Source of the DNA: Ktedonobacteraceae bacterium
Lineage (GTDB): Bacteria; Chloroflexota; Ktedonobacteria; Ktedonobacterales; Ktedonobacteraceae
Assembly: GCA_014896635.1 (NCBI GenBank)
Contig: JADBKA010000010.1
Coordinates: 1 to 38,939, forward strand
DNA: 38,939 nt
Direction: 5' to 3'
In this document: positions 32,990 to 38,939 of the stretch, piece after piece
Layout of the letters: each line of letters opens with the position of its first letter
Position numbering within the stretch: the stretch's first letter is position 1
The notes under the pieces: model-generated
Seen by the model: only the letters and a program-made list of their open reading frames with translations
Database searches by the model: none
What the model was told of the DNA's origin: nothing
Translations under genes and position numbers: made by a program

Positions 32990-33318
32990 CTCAAGCTCCT
33001 GTGGAGCTATCTGTAGTAAAAGGAATACTGTTTTATGCAAATCCTCATCTTCTTCTCTGCACGCGGATAGCCGTGCAGCAGGCAAGTTCTGCGAAAGAGT
33101 GTAGCGACTGCGCACCTTTTCTTTTGCCCTGCGTAAAATTTTTGCGCTCTAAAGCTCCCATCTGCTACCGACTATCCTCCCACACTATCCAGTCTTCTTG
33201 TCAGCCGTTATACATGCATGCTCGTGTGGTTTTTACTGCTGTTGGCTGCCGAGCGTGTATCCCGCCTTCCTGTACACAATAAGCATGTCCAGGATTAGCA
33301 GATGGAAAATACTCCTTT
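32990..33318 (+). other. Long leader or possible small-RNA region
   Basis: About 325 bp downstream of a good promoter with no credible protein gene. It has a 7-bp hairpin CTGCACG/CGTGCAG (33057-33063, 33072-33078) and pyrimidine-rich stretches with TTTTCTTTT near 33117. It may be an untranslated leader or a non-coding RNA; no known RNA family is recognised. Confidence 0.3.
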
Positions 33319-33702
33319 ATGGTGAAAAAGAGCACATTCAGCGTTTATAAAGTGTACCTGTTTATCGCTTTTGCTACTGCTCTGGGTCAGCATACCATCT
33401 GGACAATTATGGCTGTCTACCAGGTTGAAGTAGCAAAGCTCAACCCGCTCCAGCTGGTGCTTGTCGGGACCGTACTGGAGCTTGGCTGCTTCCTCTTGCA
33501 GGTTCCTACTGGCGCACTGGCAGATCTCTACAGTCGGCGCCTCTCGGTTATCATCGGCTACCTGCTCATGGGGATCAGCTATCTCCTGCAAGCTTTTGTG
33601 CCGCGTTTTGAGGCGATTCTGATCGCGCAGGTACTGCTCGCGGCAGGTTTTGCTTTCGGTTGCTATTGCTTCTCTTACATATTATCTTCTGCTTTCAGAT
33701 GA
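33319..33702 (+). pseudogene. Truncated MFS transporter (N-terminal third)
   Basis: A 127-residue fragment matching the first about four helices of a major facilitator protein: FIAFATALGQHTIWTIMAVYQ, then the loop motif GALADLYSRRLSVIIGY between helices 2 and 3. A normal member has about 400 residues. The reading frame breaks off near 33660 and its last codons overlap the 3' end of the convergent thiL gene by 28 bp. This looks like a deletion or rearrangement junction. The promoter upstream appears intact. No ribosome site is seen before the ATG. Confidence 0.7.
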
Positions 33703-34703
33703 TCCCAGCTTTTGACCGAGAGCGGCTCTTCATGTCCGTCGGGATGCACCAGCTTCATCCCATCCTGCACCTCGCAAATTGTCCCGATGCAAGTCACCGC
33801 TGTGCCGGTCTCTTCCTGTATTGCTTCAATAACCTGTCGTTCATAGGCAGGGTCAGCGGTAAACAGCAGTTCGTAATCCTCACCGCCGTGTAACGCCCAG
33901 CGGTAGGGATCGTGTTTTGCCTGCTGCGCGATAGTTTGCAGGGCTGGCGAGAGCGGGAGATGCGCTAGCTCGATGCGTGCGCCTGTGTGGCTACGCTCGC
34001 AGATATGGCCCAGGTCGCCGCTAAGGCCATCGCTGATATCGAGCATAGCCGTGACTATCGCCGGGCCAAAACGACTCAAAATGCGTCCTTCAGCTATGCG
34101 AGGCCGGGGGACAAGATGGCGCTCCTGCACAAAGCGTTGCGCGCCCTGTGGATAGCCCGCATCTGGATGGAGGAGCGTGTGTAATCCTGCCGCCGAATCG
34201 CCGATGGTGCCGGTGACAAACAGCCTATCGCCTGGACGCGCTCCGCTACGCAACAGTGCATGTCCCCGCTCAACAGTGCCAAGCAGCGTAATATCTATAA
34301 TCAACAGCTCTCCCTTGCCTGCTCCAGAGATATTGCCGCCGACGATGGCTGTTGCGAACTCTTGCGCCTCAGCATGCAACCCGGCATAGATTCCATCCAG
34401 TAGAGTGAGAGAAAGTTGTGCAGGAAGAATGAGCGAGACGAGGGCATAACGCGGCACCCCCCCCATTGCCGCGATATCGCTCAGGTTGATTGCCAGGGCC
34501 TTGCGCCCGATCTGCTCAGAAGTAGAGGTCTGGAGTGTAAAGTGAACGCCTTCAACCTGGCTATCACAGGTGGCAAGCAATAACTCTTTGCCGCCCACAT
34601 CGAGAAGCGCGCAGTCGTCTCCCACGCTCTGCACAACTGTTGCCGGCGCGTGCAATCCTTGCGTGAGGCGAGCGATCAGTTCAAACTCCCCCAGGTTTTT
34701 CAT
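33675..34703 (-). CDS. thiL: Thiamine-monophosphate kinase
   Basis: A 342-residue ATP-grasp-unrelated kinase of the PurM/ThiL fold that phosphorylates thiamine monophosphate to the active cofactor. Motifs: the early GDDCALLD (Mg/ATP site), LATCDSQVEGVHF, ALAINLSDIAAMGG, the ATP-binding VTGTIGDSAAGL, LDISDGLSGDLGH and GGEDYELLF near the end. Full length. GGGGAG precedes the ATG. It follows the GNAT gene by 17 bp and is probably co-transcribed. No thiamine synthesis genes or TPP riboswitch are seen nearby. Its last codons overlap a truncated MFS gene. Confidence 0.93.
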   Translation of the reverse strand: MKNLGEFELIARLTQGLHAPATVVQSVGDDCALLDVGGKELLLATCDSQVEGVHFTLQTSTSEQIGRKALAINLSDIAAMGGVPRYALVSLILPAQLSLTLLDGIYAGLHAEAQEFATAIVGGNISGAGKGELLIIDITLLGTVERGHALLRSGARPGDRLFVTGTIGDSAAGLHTLLHPDAGYPQGAQRFVQERHLVPRPRIAEGRILSRFGPAIVTAMLDISDGLSGDLGHICERSHTGARIELAHLPLSPALQTIAQQAKHDPYRWALHGGEDYELLFTADPAYERQVIEAIQEETGTAVTCIGTICEVQDGMKLVHPDGHEEPLSVKSWDHLKAEDNM

Positions 34704-34720
34704 CTCGCTCCCCGTTCATC

Positions 34721-35653
34721 CTATTTCGAGAGTGTACGTTCCGCCTCAACATAGGTTGGTCCTGCCTCAATAAAGCCCAGACGATGGTAGAGATTGACCG
34801 CCGGAATACCGAGCGTGACGTACAAAATAACGGTCGGATAGCTCAGTTCGTGCAGGCGGCGCATCGCCCTGACAGCCAGGAACTGTCCCAGACCCACATG
34901 CCGGAACATCGGCGCGACTACCATATGACGAATGCGCGGTATACCGCGTTCCAGGTGGACAAGAATCGCCCCGGCCAGGTGGTAGGGGTCCAGGCTGTGC
35001 TCGACAACAAAGCAGCTCTCAGGAATAAACGGCCCGAATCCGCCCTCCTGAATCGTCTGTACTTCGGTGCGCCAGGCAGGAACATCCAGATGAATATTGT
35101 CAGGTCCGCCCGCATACGCCCGCTGTAACAAAATAGCAACCTGTTCGCTCTCATGAGGATACATCTCGCGCACACGCAGCGAGGATGGTAACGGGAACAG
35201 GGGGACCGAGATATCTGTTGCCGCTGTCATCCCTGTGCGACGCCGCAGTTCTTGAAAGCCGGCAGCCGCGAACGAGGCGATATATGCCGCTGGATAGGTG
35301 GCCTTGAGAACGCGCGCACCGAGCGCCGCAGCCCTTACCATCGCTTCCGCCACCACCTGTACTGCTACACTCCCTCCCGCCTCTGGCAAAAGCACCAGGC
35401 CGTCCAACTCCGCTGTACTCCCATGTGAAAAGAAGCGGAGCCGTCCAACAGGAGTATCATCACGCCAGAGCAGATAACGCTGGGCAGCTTTCTCAGGACT
35501 TTCTTCTTTAAAACGCGCAATCTGAGCCTCTTCGGTCTCAAACGTAATCTGATCGGCACTGCGCCGGCTAATTGATACCCAGATTGCCGCATCTTCTAAA
35601 CTGGCCGGTTTCCATTCCACAGCGTTGCGGTTCACATCAGCAGGATTAAGCAT
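34721..35653 (-). CDS. GNAT-family acetyltransferase, double-domain
   Basis: A 310-residue protein with two GNAT-like halves. The C-terminal half (about 160-305) has the acetyl-CoA motif A, MVVAPMFRHVGLGQFL, and the late signature NLYHRLGFIEAG. The N-terminal half (about 12-150) has a weaker match and may be a degenerate GNAT lobe. Substrate is unknown. AGGAGGG precedes the ATG. It leads a likely two-gene operon with thiL, but no functional link is evident. Confidence 0.8.
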   Translation of the reverse strand: MLNPADVNRNAVEWKPASLEDAAIWVSISRRSADQITFETEEAQIARFKEESPEKAAQRYLLWRDDTPVGRLRFFSHGSTAELDGLVLLPEAGGSVAVQVVAEAMVRAAALGARVLKATYPAAYIASFAAAGFQELRRRTGMTAATDISVPLFPLPSSLRVREMYPHESEQVAILLQRAYAGGPDNIHLDVPAWRTEVQTIQEGGFGPFIPESCFVVEHSLDPYHLAGAILVHLERGIPRIRHMVVAPMFRHVGLGQFLAVRAMRRLHELSYPTVILYVTLGIPAVNLYHRLGFIEAGPTYVEAERTLSK

Positions 35654-35749
35654 TCAAACCCTCCTGGTTATCGACATTCAGTCTTATACCAGCAGTATAC
35701 GCGCTGGAGAAGAGACCCACAAGAGCGATTACAAGAAAAGTCCCATGCG

Positions 35750-35779
35750 TTGTACTGCCAGCAAAAGATATGTTATGCT
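35750..35779 (+). promoter_or_regulatory. Possible promoter of ABM-like gene
   Basis: -35 TTGTAC (35750-35755), 18-bp spacer, -10 TATGCT (35774-35779), about 60 bp before the ATG at 35838. Confidence 0.4.
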
Positions 35780-35837
35780 GTCAGGGGAGTTTACTTGAGG
35801 AAATTTTTAAAGAATACGATTGTTGGTGGATTGTTGC

Positions 35838-36509
35838 ATGGAACTGCTTGTTGCGACGTTAGTACGTACAGAAAGTGGAAAAGATGCTGATGCACTGGCC
35901 GGCGTTCGCACCGTTGCTGATACCATCCGCAATGTTCCAGGTCTTGTCACTGCGCAATTATATCGGTCCGGCAGCCCTGAACACTATTATTTTTTTTTTA
36001 CGACCTGGGAAGACGACGAGACCTGGCGCAGCGTCAGAGAACGCTACAACCCCAGGAACCTGCTAACAGGTACCGCTGCCAGCCTGCTGACCTCACCACC
36101 TGAGCAATGGTTTATGCGCTACCTCTGGGGTTGCCATCGGCCTGCCGCAACAACTGCTCTGGCCGCTGCCCATCTCTATACAGTGCCTGCCGACCAGGCC
36201 GAATTCGTCCAGCGGGGATGGCTGCAAGGACTGCACCGGCAGCTCTCACCATTAGCTCTGAGCTTTGCTTTCATAGCACGTGGTATACGTGAGGCAGATC
36301 TGATCGAGACCCGACCTTCTCTTGCCAGTTCTGGCGGCGCAGAGGAAGAGGGGCAGCGCATTAGCCAGGGAAACGTTTTTTTGCACCTCTTTAACTGGAC
36401 TGGCGAGATGGAGCACGAAAACTTCTACGCTTCATCCTGCTATCAGGCTCTCAATGCGCTAGGACGCAGGGCGGGTACCTCTCACGTCTACCCCCTGGAG
36501 CCGCTGTGA
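35838..36509 (+). CDS. ABM-like dimeric alpha-beta barrel protein
   Basis: A 223-residue protein. The first 95 residues resemble the antibiotic biosynthesis monooxygenase (ABM)/stress-response barrel fold: MELLVATLVRTESGKDADAL, VPGLVTAQLYRSGSPEHYYFFTTW-like strand and WRSVRER. The rest (100-223) may be a second, diverged barrel (FVQRGWLQGL, then a late NVFLHLFNWTGEMEHENF). Family members are small monooxygenases, haem-degrading enzymes or ligand-binding proteins; no function can be assigned. The ATG at 35838 is preceded by GGTGGA. It is divergent from the GNAT gene. Confidence 0.6.
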   Translation: MELLVATLVRTESGKDADALAGVRTVADTIRNVPGLVTAQLYRSGSPEHYYFFFTTWEDDETWRSVRERYNPRNLLTGTAASLLTSPPEQWFMRYLWGCHRPAATTALAAAHLYTVPADQAEFVQRGWLQGLHRQLSPLALSFAFIARGIREADLIETRPSLASSGGAEEEGQRISQGNVFLHLFNWTGEMEHENFYASSCYQALNALGRRAGTSHVYPLEPL

Positions 36510-36587
36510 CCAACGTTTCTTTACACTCTCTCCCGCTCTACCTGTGCCCGGCAGACTTTTAGCGACCAGCACACCAGGACCAGTACG

Positions 36588-37007
36588 CTAATCAGAAGAC
36601 GATTCAGCTACTGGCCTGTCATAATACTTCTTCAACTCGGCCTGAAGCAAGGCGCGGTTAGACCACATCGCGCGGGTAAACGTATGATATTCACCATCAC
36701 AGAGTGGGACAGCGCGAGAGCACTTCCTGTGCTGCTGCAAGCGGAAACGAAGGGTATTACCGGCCACCTCGATCCACAGATGCCGCAAGGTAGCACTCGT
36801 TCCCCACTTGAGCAGCACCATCGAATCGTATTCTTCAAAACGCCCTCTCCCTTTGAGCAAGTTGCGGTTAATCCCCTGCAACATCTCTGCCATACCGCTC
36901 TCGCGGAAGATGCGTTTCGCGTTTTCGCGTATTGCCTGCTGCCTGGCTTCACGCTCTCCTTCTGCCAGGGGCTGCGCGGTTACATCCTGATTCTGCTGTT
37001 CGTCCAT
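36588..37007 (-). CDS. Hypothetical protein downstream of GGDEF regulator
   Basis: A 139-residue soluble protein I do not recognise. It has a charged helical N-terminus (about 1-50) and a predicted beta-rich middle (FEEYDSMVLLKWG, then HLWIEVAGNTLRFRLQ) with two cysteines. GAGGGAG lies 11 nt before the ATG. It begins 19 bp after the stop of the response-regulator gene, so the two are probably co-transcribed; a role in that signalling output is possible but unsupported by sequence. Confidence 0.6.
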   Translation of the reverse strand: MDEQQNQDVTAQPLAEGEREARQQAIRENAKRIFRESGMAEMLQGINRNLLKGRGRFEEYDSMVLLKWGTSATLRHLWIEVAGNTLRFRLQQHRKCSRAVPLCDGEYHTFTRAMWSNRALLQAELKKYYDRPVAESSSD

Positions 37008-37026
37008 TCGTTGTAATCACTCCCTC

Positions 37027-38082
37027 TCATATTTCAAGCATAGCATCCTCTTTCAAGGGGGAGAGATCCTGCCTGCCGAAAGCGGTCAGACTCAAAGGGA
37101 TAGTGGTTGTGAATATTGTTGCACCTGAGGACTTTTTTGTAGAGAGCGCGAGGGGACGCCAATAGGACTGAGAAGAAATACAGAAAATATTGTCTGAGGA
37201 CTGTTTTGCTCGCAACTTTGCCTGCGCGGCCAGTGTTCCTACCTCATCAATACTATGTGGGCAGCGCTGGCGATCACTGACCACGCCTATCGATAGCGTT
37301 ACCAGCGGCGACTCATAGGATCGGCCTTTGCGATCTACCCCACAAATTGTGCCTCGCTTGAGATCCTCCTCGCGGTAGAGTACCGCGCTCTCACGGCGAT
37401 ATGTCTCCAGAATATGCTGGCACAGAGTTTTTTCTCGATCAGGGGTCGTCACGATCACAAAATCATCACCACCTATATGGCCCACAAAATCATCCGTATT
37501 CCCGTAGCGGTACACCACCCGCTGGCAAATATCACCTACGAGCAGAATCATGTCGTTGCCGGCCAGGAAGCCATAAATATCATTAAAAGCTTTAAAATGA
37601 TCGAGGTCAAGATAGAGCAGACTCCAAGGGTCCTCACTCTTCAGCTTGTACTCGATTGCCCGCTTCAGTTGCACTCCCCCTGGCAGCCGGGTCAGAGGGG
37701 AGAGCGATGTCTGTTGCACCCGTGAGAGCTGGCGCCGGACGTTTGCTAGCAGCTCATCCCTGTTCACCGGCTTACCTATGTAACAGTCGATGCCCAGCTC
37801 AAGCGCGCGAATCTTCTCCGTCAATGTAGGAGAGGAACTGAGCATGATGATCGGGATATGCATAGATTTGGGATGCTCCCGTAGCCGCTGAATGATGGCG
37901 TATCCATCCACTCCCGGCAACGTGACATCCAGGATGATAAGAGAAGGCATTGTATGTAATGCAAATAGTACAGCATCCTCGCCGTTATAGATCACATCAA
38001 TGTGACACTGTTCAATCCCCAGAGATTCTTGCAGCAGCCTGGTTATCAATCTCCCGCTCTCGACGACTAAAATGCTGAACAT
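37027..38082 (-). CDS. Response regulator with GGDDF-type diguanylate cyclase domain
   Basis: A 351-residue protein. Receiver domain (1-120): phospho-acceptor Asp52 (IILDVTLPG), Ser81 and Lys103 are present, but the usual acidic pair is VES (Glu8 only). The GGDEF-type domain (about 130-300) has LTRLPGG, metal-binding YLDLDHFKAFND and an active-site loop GGDDF (203-207), where Asp replaces the second acidic Glu. The product-inhibition RxxD site has Asn for Arg (NTDD). DDFVGHIGGDDF is a recurring subfamily form, so activity is possible but may be low, or the domain may sense GTP/c-di-GMP. A 50-residue C-terminal tail follows. AGGAGA precedes the ATG. Confidence 0.88.
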   Translation of the reverse strand: MFSILVVESGRLITRLLQESLGIEQCHIDVIYNGEDAVLFALHTMPSLIILDVTLPGVDGYAIIQRLREHPKSMHIPIIMLSSSPTLTEKIRALELGIDCYIGKPVNRDELLANVRRQLSRVQQTSLSPLTRLPGGVQLKRAIEYKLKSEDPWSLLYLDLDHFKAFNDIYGFLAGNDMILLVGDICQRVVYRYGNTDDFVGHIGGDDFVIVTTPDREKTLCQHILETYRRESAVLYREEDLKRGTICGVDRKGRSYESPLVTLSIGVVSDRQRCPHSIDEVGTLAAQAKLRAKQSSDNIFCISSQSYWRPLALSTKKSSGATIFTTTIPLSLTAFGRQDLSPLKEDAMLEI

Positions 38083-38125
38083 AAGGTTCTCCTACTTCAT
38101 CGCTCATCACTGTCATTCTAACCAG

Positions 38126-38168
38126 AGTATACATCACAGGTTTTACAACGTCATCACAATACCATCAC
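38126..38168 (-). promoter_or_regulatory. Response-regulator gene promoter with CATCAC direct repeats
   Basis: Minus-strand -10 TATACT (38131-38126) without a good -35. Upstream, GTGATG (CATCAC on the plus strand) recurs at 38132-38137, 38152-38157 and 38163-38168; the last two are 11 bp apart, one helical turn. This resembles an activator-dependent promoter with OmpR/PhoB-type direct repeats. A 4th copy is at 38105-38110, downstream of the start. Confidence 0.4.
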
Positions 38169-38782
38169 AAAACATCGATGGTATCCCTGGTATAGCCCGG
38201 AGTTACTCAACTGCACAAATACTTACCATAACAGCTTTACCGATATGATGCTGCTATAAATTGTGTGTCACACCTACGAATCCACCCCATCCATTTGTTT
38301 TTTCCCACGTACAGGCTTCTCCGGGAGTACCAGGTTTATAGGCACCAGTAACCCGCTTTCGCATCACCTGTGAGGTCGGTTAATTACCTGATGAGTTTCA
38401 TCCCCCCAAGGAGCCTCTCAGGTCGAGGATGAAGAACGCGAGGAAGCAACAAAATAATACATTCTCCAAGGCTTCTCTTCCTCAAGTTCTCTCACCCAAA
38501 ACAAATTACTAGAAAAACCGGCACTATGTGCAGAGCACGCAAATTAGTAAGGACGCTTATCTGGGCGATGCCGTCTCACGAACCATTCTATGGGATTCAA
38601 TGGTTCGTAGTGTATTGTTCTTACTTAGTATAACATTCCTGTGCTCACATGCAAGGGTTTTGCCATAAAAATTTTTGTTAATTCACCAACATCTGAAAAA
38701 TTCACACTACATGACTTTCAGGCTACCCATTCTCAACTTTCCTTGCACTCTCTGAAAATCTGGGTGGGTAAAGCAGGGCATG
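38169..38782. other. Intergenic region with inverted repeats, no gene seen
   Basis: About 600 bp with no credible coding sequence. It has an inverted repeat ATACCATC/GATGGTAT (38159-38166, 38177-38184), TTCATCC/GGATGAA near 38397-38434, and ACGAACCATT/AATGGTTCGT (38578-38587, 38599-38608). None is followed by a clear U-run. Confidence 0.5.
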
Positions 38783-38811
38783 TTGACGCTCGCATTTCTC
38801 TGAGATAATAT
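38783..38811 (+). promoter_or_regulatory. Strong promoter at the window end, leaderless geometry
   Basis: -35 TTGACG (38783-38788), 17-bp spacer, -10 TAATAT (38806-38811). The ATG at 38817 lies 5 nt after the -10, so transcription would begin at or beside the start codon. Confidence 0.65.
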
Positions 38812-38816
38812 AAGAG

Positions 38817-38939
38817 ATGTATTATCAGGCACTCTATTACCCGGTGCATCTGAGCGGACAGGTGGCAGGGGGTTATTGGGCATGGGTACAGGATCGCTCT
38901 CCCTGGGGGAGATGTGCTCGCATCGTAGGGAAGACTCCA
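38817..38939 (+). CDS. Start of an unidentified gene, cut by the window end
   Basis: Forty-one open codons run off the window. The product begins MYYQALYYPVHLSGQVAGGY and is rich in Tyr, Trp and Gly. I do not recognise it. Support comes mainly from the strong promoter immediately upstream; there is no ribosome site, in line with a leaderless transcript. Confidence 0.4.
   Translation, partial: MYYQALYYPVHLSGQVAGGYWAWVQDRSPWGRCARIVGKTP

Noticed and set aside
32977..33282. 101-codon frame downstream of the promoter at 32958-32986
   Set aside because: Starts inside the promoter, has no ribosome site, and its product is Cys/Ser-rich without a domain.
34704..34720. TPP riboswitch before thiL
   Set aside because: The gap to the upstream gene is only 17 bp and no TPP motif is present.
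1..38939. CRISPR array or prophage
   Set aside because: No regularly spaced repeats, cas genes or phage structural genes were seen; the only mobile-element genes belong to the IS607 remnant.

Overview
The window looks like a chromosomal segment of a Chloroflexota bacterium, most probably class Ktedonobacteria. This rests on gene content and style: soluble GAF-PAS histidine kinases, an ATPase fused to an OmpR-type winged helix, a bacterial CDC48-type AAA+ protein, a response regulator with a GGDDF-type diguanylate cyclase domain, moderate GC, and GC-rich palindromic intergenic elements. It is an inference; there is no rRNA here to prove it.

Layout. 1-6 kb: ATPase/winged-helix protein, COG2187 kinase-like protein, DJ-1/PfpI protein, LysN-like aminotransferase and a divergent elongation factor P. 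6-9.4 kb: an amino-sugar locus with nagA divergent from nagR (GntR/UTRA) and a BadF-type GlcNAc kinase, around a GntR-type operator and a palindromic repeat. 9.4-10.3 kb: an IS607-type serine recombinase with a tnpB stub, then tRNA-Val(CAC) with a strong promoter. 10.4-16.1 kb: small membrane protein, soluble histidine kinase with a small partner, and the CDC48-like ATPase. 16.2-23.2 kb: a formate module of fdhA, fdhB (four-cluster ferredoxin-like), nrfD and an upstream OFA-family transporter. 24.2-26.6 kb: ftsH and thpR. 26.7-32.8 kb: a maltodextrin-type cluster of GH13 enzyme, MarR regulator and malE-malF-malG. 33.3-38.9 kb: truncated MFS gene, thiL, GNAT, ABM-like protein, hypothetical protein, GGDEF response regulator and the start of an unidentified gene.

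The most notable result is that the formate dehydrogenase catalytic gene, which reads as two ORFs, is one selenoprotein gene. The separating codon is an in-frame UGA at the position of selenocysteine in FdnG-type enzymes, followed by a 6-bp hairpin with a GGUCU loop starting 18 nt after the UGA, the same distance as in E. coli fdhF. The enzyme has no visible Tat signal, so a cytoplasmic active site coupled to NrfD is likely.

Other results: (i) three copies of a two-hairpin GC-rich intergenic element, one of them between malE and malF, where E. coli carries REP sequences; (ii) a near-complete promoter/operator circuit for the MarR regulator, with a 30-bp palindrome over its own -35 and a related site at the GH13 transcription start; (iii) two promoters placed so that the transcript would begin at the start codon (leaderless mRNA); (iv) an EF-P with Arg at the tip of domain I and a degenerate domain III motif.
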